Of a stretch of 11,160 bases of DNA, positions 1 through 6,574 are shown piece after piece. Location: contig JAFUBJ010000451.1 in assembly GCA_017460265.1 (NCBI GenBank), positions 1 through 11,160 on the forward strand, in the 5' to 3' direction. This DNA is from Atopobiaceae bacterium (GTDB lineage: Bacteria > Actinomycetota > Coriobacteriia > Coriobacteriales > Atopobiaceae). The notes under the pieces were generated by a model. That model was not told the DNA's origin, did no database searches, and saw only the letters and a list, made by a program, of their open reading frames with translations. The translations under genes and the position numbers were made by a program. Within the stretch, counting starts at the first letter, position 1. Every line of letters starts with the position of its first letter.

Positions 1-197
1 AGCGGAGCTACGACCAGGGCGTGAGCGACTTTGAGGCTGCGCGCGCGAAGGCCGAGACGAAGCTCGCCGAAGGTCAGGCGCAGCTCGACCAAGCCGCCGA
101 AGAGCTTGCGGAAGGCGAGGCCCAGCTGGGCATGACGCAGGCGGACATCGACGCCGCCAAGGCGGAGCTTGCCCAAGGGGAGCAGGAATGGGCGTAG
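1..197 (+). pseudogene. Upstream fragment of FtsX-like ABC permease coiled coil, ended by in-frame TAG
   Basis: This is the interior of a permease gene whose start lies left of the window. Codons beginning at base 3 read RSYDQGVSDFEAARAK, then a run rich in A, E, Q and L with heptad-spaced pieces such as LAEGQAQLDQAAEELAEGEA. That is the same coiled-coil style as the downstream part. Reading stops at TAG 195-197, directly after EQEWA. The same frame then continues as QRAQLAEADADLS and stays open to 2813. A single change from CAG (Gln) to TAG would explain it, since Gln is frequent in this coil. I infer one gene cut by a nonsense codon. The product of this part alone would have coil but none of the FtsX cores visible downstream. 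Sequencing error or readthrough cannot be excluded. Confidence 0.75.
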
Positions 198-269
198 CAG
201 CGTGCCCAGCTCGCCGAGGCGGACGCGGACCTCTCGACCTGCGTCGCCGCGCTGGATTCGGTTTCCGCC

Positions 270-2813
270 TTGGCGCAGATTGAGGGCGAGCCCACCCAAG
301 AGCAGATTGATGCCTGCGTGGCGCAGGTCGAGTCGGGCGTGGCGGCGGCGCAGTCCCTCTTTGGCTTGGGCCTCATCGACTTCGAGAGCGACGAGGTCGC
401 TGCCCAGGTGGAAGCGCTCCTTGCAGACGTCGGGGCCGAGCTCGAGGGCATCACCATCGACGAGAGCACGGACCCAGAAGAAGTCGTCAGGCAGCTCAAG
501 GAGGTGGCCCCTGCCGCCATCGGGCACGTGACCGACGCGACCGCCTCTGCCCAGGCGACGCTGGAGGACGGGATTGCTCAGGGCGACGCTGCCATCCAGG
601 AGGCGCGTGACCAGCTCGCGCAGGCGCAGGAGGCGCGTGACGCCCTTGACGCGGGCTACGTGGCGCTCGAGGAGGGACGTCGTGAGCTTGCGGATGCTCG
701 TGCCGAGGCGGATCGCCAGCTGGAAGACGCGCAGGCCCAACTTGACGCCGCAGCCGCCAAGCTGGCCGCGGGACGCGTGGAGCTTGACGTTGGCAGGGCC
801 GACTACGAGAAGGGCAAGGCGGACTACGAGAGGGGCCTCGACCAGTACCTGCTGGGCGTGGCCCAATACGAGGACGGCCTGGCGCAGTACCGGCAGGGAG
901 TGGCCGAGCTCGAGCGGGGGAGGGCGACCTATGCGGACGGCGTCGCCCAGTACCAAGAGGGGCTCGCTGCCTACCTTGACGGCCGCCGGCAGTACGAGGA
1001 TGGCCTAGCCGAATACGAGTCTGGACGGAGGGAGGCAAACGAGCAGTTTGCCGACGCCGAGGCCCAACTCGCCGACGCACAGAAGACTATAGACGAGCTG
1101 GAGGCCCCGGATATCTATGCGCTCGACCGCTCGCAGAGCGAGGGAGCTGTCACCTATAACGACGACACGCTGCGCATGGACTCCATCGCAGACGTCTTCC
1201 CGTTCATCTTCTTTCTGGTGGCTGCCCTCGTCTCGCTGACCACGATGACGCGCATGGTGGACGACGAGCGTATCCTCATTGGCACCTACAAGGCCCTGGG
1301 CTACTCCAAGGGCAAGATCGCGGCAAAGTACCTGGCCTACGCGGGAGTTGCCGGCACGGTCGGCGCGACGCTGGGCATCCTGGTGCTTTCGCAGGTGCTG
1401 CCCTACATCATCATTATGTCGTACGGCATCATCTATGCGGTGCCCGTGCACGGCTTTCCCCTGCCCGTCAACATGGGCATTGCCCTCGTCTCAGGGGGCC
1501 TTGGCGTGGGGGTCACGCTGCTTGCCACGTGGTTTGCCGTCGAGTCGAGCCTTCGCGAGACGCCTGCGACCCTCATGCTGCCGCGCGCGCCCAAGGCCGG
1601 CAAGCGCATCCTGCTCGAGCGCATCGGCCCCATCTGGAGCCGGCTCTCGTTCTCGTGGAAGGTGACCTGCCGAAACATCTTCCGCTACAAGCGGCGCCTC
1701 TCCATGACGGTCATCGGCATCTCGGGATGCACGGCGCTTCTGCTGACGGGGTTTGGCCTGCACGACTCCATCTGGGACATCATCGACAACCAGTACGGGC
1801 CCATCATTCACTTTGACACCACGATCGGCCTTGACGACAACGCCATCCGCCTTGATGCGGACCGGGTCGAGAAGTACCTGGCCAGTCGTGAGGGCGTCAG
1901 CGACGTAACGCGCGTGCAGCACGAGAACATGCAGGCGGGCGCCCCTGACTACGACGGCGCGCTCATGCGCATCCAGGTCGTCATCCCGCGTTCCGCTGAC
2001 GAGTTTGCGCGCTCCGTCACGTTGCGCAACCGCTTGGGCAACTATGACATTGCCTTTGACGACGACGCGGTGGTCGTCACGGAGAAGTTGTCCATGAAGC
2101 TGGGCGTTGGGGTGGGGGACACCGTGCTTGTCTTTGACCAGGACGCCGTGGGAAACGCCGTGGGCTCGGGATATGGCTTGACGGTGACGGGCGTCGCCGA
2201 GAACTACGTGGGCAACGCGATCTACGTGGGCAATGAGGCCTGGAAGCAGGTGGACGACGTGCCGCCGGTGTACCAGACCCTGTACGCCAACGTGTCGCCC
2301 GAAGGTGACGTGCGCGAAGCCCTCTCTGCTGACTTGCAGCAGATGGACGACGTGTCCACGGTCATCTACTCGGACGAGACCATCAATCTGTACCGCAGCA
2401 TGCTCAAGGTGGTCGACCTCATCGTCGTGGTGCTCATCGTGAGCGCGGCGGCACTGGCCTTCATCGTGCTCTACAACCTCACCAACATCAACGTGAGCGA
2501 GCGCGTCCGCGAGATCGCGAGCCTCAAGGTCCTGGGCTTCACCAAGGGCGAGGTGTATGCCTACATCTTCCGCGAGATCGCGCTCCTTTCAGTTGTGGGC
2601 GACGCCTTGGGCATGGTGCTTGGGACCTACCTTGCCACGTTCGTGATTACGACGGCCGAGGTGGACTACGTCATGTTTGGCCGTTCTATCCACTGGCCGA
2701 GCTACTGTTATGCCTTTGCACTAACGTTGGTCTTCACGGTACTGGTAATACTGTTTATGCGCAGGAAGCTGGACCACGTCAACATGGCCGAATCGTTGAA
2801 ATCGGTCGACTAA
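270..2813 (+). CDS. FtsX-like ABC transporter permease with long coiled-coil domain (5' end separated by a nonsense codon)
   Basis: This is the main part of a large ABC-transporter permease of the FtsX/MacB type, an integral membrane protein that should work with an ATPase encoded elsewhere. Counting from the TTG at 270, residues 1 to about 290 are an extracytoplasmic coiled coil, including eleven YxxG heptads. The first FtsX core follows, with membrane helices near 308-327, 357-377 and 402-424. A helix near 477-497 starts the second half, then comes a soluble MacB-like domain (about 500-710) and a second FtsX core with helices near 714-737, 770-793 and 812-830. Both cores carry the typical cytoplasmic loop: GTYKALGYSKGKI and ASLKVLGFTKGEV. 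The frame is open from 198, just after the TAG at 195-197. TTG 270 is only the first usable start and has no convincing ribosome binding site, so the true start probably lies upstream of the window. Family assignment is firm; substrate is unknown. Related permeases are linked to lipid, peptide or antibiotic export and to envelope remodelling. Confidence 0.85.
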   Translation: MAQIEGEPTQEQIDACVAQVESGVAAAQSLFGLGLIDFESDEVAAQVEALLADVGAELEGITIDESTDPEEVVRQLKEVAPAAIGHVTDATASAQATLEDGIAQGDAAIQEARDQLAQAQEARDALDAGYVALEEGRRELADARAEADRQLEDAQAQLDAAAAKLAAGRVELDVGRADYEKGKADYERGLDQYLLGVAQYEDGLAQYRQGVAELERGRATYADGVAQYQEGLAAYLDGRRQYEDGLAEYESGRREANEQFADAEAQLADAQKTIDELEAPDIYALDRSQSEGAVTYNDDTLRMDSIADVFPFIFFLVAALVSLTTMTRMVDDERILIGTYKALGYSKGKIAAKYLAYAGVAGTVGATLGILVLSQVLPYIIIMSYGIIYAVPVHGFPLPVNMGIALVSGGLGVGVTLLATWFAVESSLRETPATLMLPRAPKAGKRILLERIGPIWSRLSFSWKVTCRNIFRYKRRLSMTVIGISGCTALLLTGFGLHDSIWDIIDNQYGPIIHFDTTIGLDDNAIRLDADRVEKYLASREGVSDVTRVQHENMQAGAPDYDGALMRIQVVIPRSADEFARSVTLRNRLGNYDIAFDDDAVVVTEKLSMKLGVGVGDTVLVFDQDAVGNAVGSGYGLTVTGVAENYVGNAIYVGNEAWKQVDDVPPVYQTLYANVSPEGDVREALSADLQQMDDVSTVIYSDETINLYRSMLKVVDLIVVVLIVSAAALAFIVLYNLTNINVSERVREIASLKVLGFTKGEVYAYIFREIALLSVVGDALGMVLGTYLATFVITTAEVDYVMFGRSIHWPSYCYAFALTLVFTVLVILFMRRKLDHVNMAESLKSVD
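804..1034 (+). repeat. Eleven consecutive YxxG heptads (21-base coding repeat) in the permease coil
   Basis: Eleven heptads run without a gap, with codon starts at 804, 825, 846 and so on to 1014. Ten begin with Tyr and one (909) with Leu; every one has Gly at the fourth position. Examples are YEKGKAD, YLLGVAQ, YEDGLAQ and YQEGLAA. The DNA has diverged between units, so the pattern is kept at protein level. Glycine-spaced heptads are known in long extracytoplasmic coils of Gram-positive permease and YhgE-type proteins. Confidence 0.85.
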
Positions 2814-2952
2814 CGGCGCAGGTAGACTCATTTATATTACTAACATGCTACAGAGTTTTCACCCATCGAAAAGGTGGGCTTTGAGCATTCGTACCATAAA
2901 TCAAATTTGGTCCTTGTCCCGCAAGAGCGCCTATTGTGAAAGGCGTGCTGCC
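2814..2952 (+). promoter_or_regulatory. AT-rich leader before the Tat surface-protein gene; possible promoter
   Basis: This 139-base gap between the permease stop and the ATG at 2953 is clearly richer in A and T than its surroundings, as expected for a promoter region in a high-GC genome. Candidate -10-like words are TATATT at 2833-2838 and TAAATC at 2897-2902. A TTGAGC at 2881-2886 is too close to the latter for a normal spacer. No pair with good spacing stands out, and I see no terminator after the permease, so co-transcription is also possible. Confidence 0.3.
2938..2943 (+). promoter_or_regulatory. Ribosome binding site favouring the ATG at 2953
   Basis: GAAAGG lies 9 bases before ATG 2953. 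The upstream in-frame ATG at 2845 is preceded only by AT-rich sequence without a purine-rich site. Starting at 2953 also puts the twin-arginine motif at residues 14-19, a normal distance for a Tat signal. Confidence 0.5.
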
Positions 2953-4074
2953 ATGAACGCTACCAACGAACCCCACAAGACTGGCAACATTTCACGACGC
3001 TCGTTCTTCCGGCTGGCGATGGGGTCCATCACCATGTTGCCAACGGCGCTGAGTGTAACGGCATTGGCGCCGGAAACCGCGTATGCCGAGGAGAACGTCC
3101 CACGTGCCGAGCTTGCGGAAAGCTCCACCATCTACATCGTGAGTCCGCGTGAGGTGGGTTTTGTCGTGCGTGACGTCTCTTTGGCAGACGATTCCGCAAA
3201 CCTCGTCAGAGATGCCTCCGTCAAGATCACCTCGCGTTTCAATGGGGCCGTGCTAGAAGGCACGACCAACAACAAGGGCACCGTCAGCTTCGACATCTCT
3301 GACCTTGCCGAGGATGAGGGTAAGAAGGCAACGCTCCCACGCTATGCCTTCAACGCGACCATCGAGGTAATCGCACCGGGCTATCGGGAGTTTAAGGCGA
3401 ATCTCATCCGCGTTGAGGGCGGCATGATGCTTGGCGTCCCCACGCAGCCCGCGCAGAAGGGCGTTCCGTATCCCAAGTGCACGTCGTTTGACGAATGGGA
3501 CGTGCTCTACACCACGGGTGACGCTGCCACCTTCGTGAGCTCCACGGGAAACGATGCAGCCCACAACATCGACGTGAGCCTGCGAGACTGCCCGGGAAAT
3601 GCGTCTATCACGGCTGGGCTCTATTGCGACGCTCTGCTCCTCACGCAGACCACTGCAAAAGCCGATAGCAATGGCGCCGCCGAGATCGGCTTCTCCGACA
3701 GCTTCCTACGCTCCGACAGCTCTGCGGCGCTGCCCATAGGCGAGGACCACGACTACACCCTGCGCTACGAAGTCAGCGGCACCACCTATGAGGTGCCCAT
3801 CAAGCTCGAGGTTTGCGAGGCCCCCGAGAAGGCGCAGGTGCCGCTGGTGGAGAAGGACCTCACCCTGGCGCCACTCAACTCCGACTTATTCAAGCCGGGC
3901 ATTGTATTCCCCGAGGACTGGCCGCTCGTGGGTGGGGAAAAGTTTACGCTCTGGGAGCCTCAGTTTCCCATCTGGGCATCGCTCGACCCGTTCGGCTTCC
4001 TTCGACTCAGGATCACGTCTCCGGAGTTTGGCTATGTCAACGATTACGGAAAGCCCGAAAAGAACGGTTGGTAG
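2953..4074 (+). CDS. Tat-exported surface protein, N-terminal half (ends at in-frame TAG)
   Basis: This encodes 373 residues that would be exported by the twin-arginine pathway. Residues 14-19 are SRRSFF, followed by a hydrophobic stretch and a likely cleavage site after AYA (residue 45). Residues of about 55-160 look like an immunoglobulin-like or carboxypeptidase-regulatory-like beta domain, including DASVKITSRF and NNKGTVSFDISD. A second beta-rich segment follows with four cysteines in the C-terminal two thirds. I recognise no enzymatic motif. The reading frame is the one used by the next entry, and only one TAG (4072-4074) and 18 further bases separate the two. No wall anchor is present here. 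I infer that this is the front of a single surface protein; the alternative is a short secreted product. An in-frame ATG at 2845 would add 36 residues without improving the signal peptide. Confidence 0.75.
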   Translation: MNATNEPHKTGNISRRSFFRLAMGSITMLPTALSVTALAPETAYAEENVPRAELAESSTIYIVSPREVGFVVRDVSLADDSANLVRDASVKITSRFNGAVLEGTTNNKGTVSFDISDLAEDEGKKATLPRYAFNATIEVIAPGYREFKANLIRVEGGMMLGVPTQPAQKGVPYPKCTSFDEWDVLYTTGDAATFVSSTGNDAAHNIDVSLRDCPGNASITAGLYCDALLLTQTTAKADSNGAAEIGFSDSFLRSDSSAALPIGEDHDYTLRYEVSGTTYEVPIKLEVCEAPEKAQVPLVEKDLTLAPLNSDLFKPGIVFPEDWPLVGGEKFTLWEPQFPIWASLDPFGFLRLRITSPEFGYVNDYGKPEKNGW

Positions 4075-4092
4075 CGGGTTCCTCGCAAGTCC

Positions 4093-6420
4093 GTGTCCGA
4101 GCAGTTCCAAGAAGCCTGGGAGAAGATGGGCAACCAGACGGCGGACACGTTTAACTCTATGACCAGGTTGAACAAGGATTACAAGCAGGACACCTTCCGG
4201 CAGACCAACTTTACAAGCAAGCTCTCTATAACGGCGCAGCTAGAGGCCTTGGCACTGGGAACGTGGGACTTCTATCCCGAGGACGAGGACCAAAGGGTGC
4301 GTGGGCAGGCTAAGGCCTCCGTGCGCGTTGGTGCCAACTATGCGCTCGCGGAAAGCTTCTGGGCGGGGCCGATTCCCATCGTCATCCGCTTTAGTTTCGG
4401 GCTGAACGTCGTGGCCGGCGGGATGTTTGGCTTCATCGGCCCTTGGAATCCCCTGGGCTGGCGCTGGGACTACGTGTCGACGGGTTTTGACCTGCAGATC
4501 CGCTTCCCACCGACGCTCTCTGTGGGCGTGGGCATTTCCGGCGTGGCTTCAATCTCTCTGAAGGGAAGCTTCTCCATCACGTTCAGCCTGCATTTCGGTC
4601 CGCTTCCCGCGGGCTATGAGGACAAGAGCAACCCGCACCTGCGGCTTGCCGCCAGCGTCGCCCTCAATGTTGAGGCGGAGGTACTCTTCTTCACCTACAG
4701 TTACAAACTTGCAGGCAAGGATTGGCCCAACTTGTACAACAGCTGGAATGACGAGGACGAGTCAAAGAAGCTGGGAGAAGGCGAACTTGTTGCGGGCCTG
4801 CACACGCCTCTGCCGCTGAGCAGCCTCAACGACGGCAAGATCATCACCGCTGCATCGCTCGAGGCGCTAGCCGAGTTCAGGACGAGCGGCGTCCAGGGAC
4901 TGAACCCGCAGGAGCGGACTCTTGCTGGCTATACGCTATTTGAGGCTGACGGCAGGACCGTGATGGCGCGGCTGTACCTTTCGGAGGATCAGGTTCAGTC
5001 CTTGACGGCCAAGCCTGATGTGACGCTTGAGGCGGCGGGGGAAGAGACCGAGCCGATCTTGGAGCCAGCTGCCGAAGTCACCAGTGAAGAGCTTGCCGAG
5101 GCCACGGACGAAGCCAAGGCTGCTGCGGTGGCCTCAGCACTTGTGACCGAGCTCGATGCACCTACGGAAGCGGGTGATGCGCCAGCTGAGGGTGAGCTGC
5201 TCGTGGCTCAGGCTGAGGAGGAAGGCCTCGTCGCGCAGGAAGAGGAGACAGGCCAAGCCATGCCGGACGTGACCGCTGTGCCCGAGACCGAGTCTGTCGC
5301 GACCGAAGAGACCGCTGACTCGTCCGACGAGGACGCCACAGACGAAGAGCTCACTGTGCAGGATGACGGCTCGGAGAAGACCTTCATACTCAGGCCCACG
5401 AATGACCAGGCTGTCAGCTATGTTGCTGCGGCATCCGATGCCGTACCAATGGGCAATCACAGCTATCAGACAATACCCGCCTATGATCCAAGTGACGTTA
5501 GCCTTCGTCTTGGCTTGGAGCAGGGCTTCCGCCCGAGTACCGACATCCGCATTGCGGACAACATCCTGTCGTCCTCGCATACCAAGCTTCTCACTGTTGG
5601 CAGCAGCGAAGACCACATGAGCTTCATTAGCACCTGCTCTGTGGATCATGAGGCGGGCAAGGGCGAGCAGTGGTTCACGGCAGTGCCGTGGGTGCGCTGC
5701 GCACGCCTGCTGAGCGCGGAGCCGTACGACACGATGCTGGCAAAGGGCGATTCCTTGCCGTTCTTTGTCACGCTGCGCAACGACGGCAACTGCTACCTCT
5801 CGGCGGTGGACATTGCCGTATCCGAGGTGGGCGGAGCGTCCATTGGCGAGATGCACCTTGAGTTTGGCGAGGACACCATGGTGGGGAGCGAATGGAACCC
5901 GCCCAACGAGGACGGTACGCTCCAGAACGTGGAGGACGGATGGGCGCTGGCGCCGGGAACCACGTCGCGCTACCTCGCCTCGTTTGTGACCATTCCCGAG
6001 GAATGGGAGGGCGAGAAGCAGATTGAGGTCTACGTGACCAAGACCTACGCCTCCAACCTGCACGCTCTTGGCGTTCTGACCGGACAGGCAGAGGACAACT
6101 CGGTCGAGTTTCCCACCGACGACCTGCGCGAGGTGGCAACGGTCCAGCTTGCGGTTCAGCTTCCCCTCGCAGCGATGGTGGTGGACGAGGACCGCTATAA
6201 CGACCTGTCTCGCGCTGACATCTTGGTGATTGGCGGTCCCGACGGCGGCGGAAGGCGCGACGACGGCGGGTCGGGATCCAAGGGCAGGAGGGCCCTGCCA
6301 AAGACCGATGACCCCTCGCGCGGCTCTGCCACAGCGGCAGCGCTTTTGGCCGCGGGCGGAGTTGCGGGCCTCGCGACGGCGGCTGCGCTTCTCGGGGACG
6401 AGGAAGAGGCGGAGTTGTAA
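4093..6420 (+). CDS. Surface protein, C-terminal half with LPKTDD anchor-like tail (split from upstream half by TAG)
   Basis: This encodes about 775 residues from GTG 4093, in the same frame as the upstream half. There is no ribosome binding site before GTG 4093 or a convincing one before ATG 4126, and no signal peptide, so independent translation and export are doubtful. Residues of about 55-220 are rich in Gly, aromatic and alternating hydrophobic residues (SVGVGISGVASISLKGSF), which suggests a beta-rich domain of a kind I cannot name. Residues of about 315-430 form a highly acidic, Ala/Glu/Thr-rich linker with a local repeat (LVAQAEEEG, LVAQEEETG). A folded beta-type domain spans about 440-710. 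The end is a Gly/Arg/Asp-rich linker, LPKTDD at 735-740, a hydrophobic helix (about 747-767) and GDEEEAEL. This resembles a sortase signal, but has Asp in place of Gly and an acidic rather than basic tail. Function unknown; adhesion or envelope structure is a guess. Confidence 0.7.
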   Translation: MSEQFQEAWEKMGNQTADTFNSMTRLNKDYKQDTFRQTNFTSKLSITAQLEALALGTWDFYPEDEDQRVRGQAKASVRVGANYALAESFWAGPIPIVIRFSFGLNVVAGGMFGFIGPWNPLGWRWDYVSTGFDLQIRFPPTLSVGVGISGVASISLKGSFSITFSLHFGPLPAGYEDKSNPHLRLAASVALNVEAEVLFFTYSYKLAGKDWPNLYNSWNDEDESKKLGEGELVAGLHTPLPLSSLNDGKIITAASLEALAEFRTSGVQGLNPQERTLAGYTLFEADGRTVMARLYLSEDQVQSLTAKPDVTLEAAGEETEPILEPAAEVTSEELAEATDEAKAAAVASALVTELDAPTEAGDAPAEGELLVAQAEEEGLVAQEEETGQAMPDVTAVPETESVATEETADSSDEDATDEELTVQDDGSEKTFILRPTNDQAVSYVAAASDAVPMGNHSYQTIPAYDPSDVSLRLGLEQGFRPSTDIRIADNILSSSHTKLLTVGSSEDHMSFISTCSVDHEAGKGEQWFTAVPWVRCARLLSAEPYDTMLAKGDSLPFFVTLRNDGNCYLSAVDIAVSEVGGASIGEMHLEFGEDTMVGSEWNPPNEDGTLQNVEDGWALAPGTTSRYLASFVTIPEEWEGEKQIEVYVTKTYASNLHALGVLTGQAEDNSVEFPTDDLREVATVQLAVQLPLAAMVVDEDRYNDLSRADILVIGGPDGGGRRDDGGSGSKGRRALPKTDDPSRGSATAAALLAAGGVAGLATAAALLGDEEEAEL

Positions 6421-6453
6421 CGACAGAAGTACGACGTATCGTTCGCTCTTATC

Positions 6454-6488
6454 GCGGCGCGGCCATCTCTTGTGGGTGGCCGCGCCGC
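6454..6488 (+). terminator. Strong GC hairpin after the surface-protein gene, without a T-run
   Basis: A perfect 12-base inverted repeat (GCGGCGCGGCCA at 6454-6465 and its complement at 6477-6488) encloses an 11-base loop, 33 bases after the TAA at 6418. It is well placed to end the upstream transcript. It lacks the run of T expected of an intrinsic terminator, as is often the case in high-GC actinobacteria. A second hairpin, GCTTGCC (6491-6497) with GGCAAGC (6507-6513), follows at once. Confidence 0.5.
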
Positions 6489-6521
6489 ACGCTTGCCGAA
6501 GCATGGGGCAAGCGCCTGCAG

Positions 6522-6540
6522 TTGCGGGATAAAATATATC
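6522..6540 (+). promoter_or_regulatory. Possible promoter -10 region for the UMF1 transporter operon
   Basis: An AT-rich patch contains TAAAAT at 6530-6535 and an overlapping TATATC, directly after two GC-rich hairpins and about 40 bases before ATG 6575. I see no good -35 at normal spacing, so this is only a candidate. Confidence 0.35.
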
Positions 6541-6560
6541 AGTTAGTCAAACCGCCTTGA

Positions 6561-6567
6561 GGGGAGG
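6561..6567 (+). promoter_or_regulatory. Ribosome binding site fixing the transporter start at 6575
   Basis: GGGGAGG lies 7 bases before ATG 6575. A TTG at 6557 in the same frame would place the site inside the coding region, so 6575 is preferred. Confidence 0.75.
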
Positions 6568-6574
6568 CACCCAA

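Noticed and set aside
270..272. TTG as the true start of the permease
   Set aside because: Protein-like coil continues upstream of it in the same frame to 198 and, beyond the TAG, to the window edge. There is no convincing ribosome binding site.
599..641. 15-base direct repeat at 597-611 and 627-641 as a mobile-element or attachment site
   Set aside because: It encodes QEARD twice within the coiled coil and is explained by the repetitive protein.
804..1034. CRISPR array or DNA satellite from 21-base periodicity
   Set aside because: The units differ at DNA level and the period follows protein heptads, with no spacers.
496..1080. Long open frame on the - strand across the coiled-coil region
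   Set aside because: It gives an Arg/Pro-rich, low-complexity peptide typical of the reverse frame of a high-GC gene.
2845..2952. ATG 2845 as the start of the surface protein
   Set aside because: No ribosome binding site precedes it, and it would add 36 residues in front of the Tat motif. ATG 2953 fits better on both counts.
195..4074. Pyrrolysine or full TAG reassignment as the explanation of the two ambers
   Set aside because: Three intact genes and the partial right-edge gene end at TAG at expected C-termini, and no pyl gene or methylamine methyltransferase is seen. Kept only as something to test.
5134..6504. 456-codon open frame on the - strand
   Set aside because: It lies opposite the surface-protein gene, whose + frame has natural composition, an anchor-like end and a better codon pattern. 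The - frame shows no motifs.
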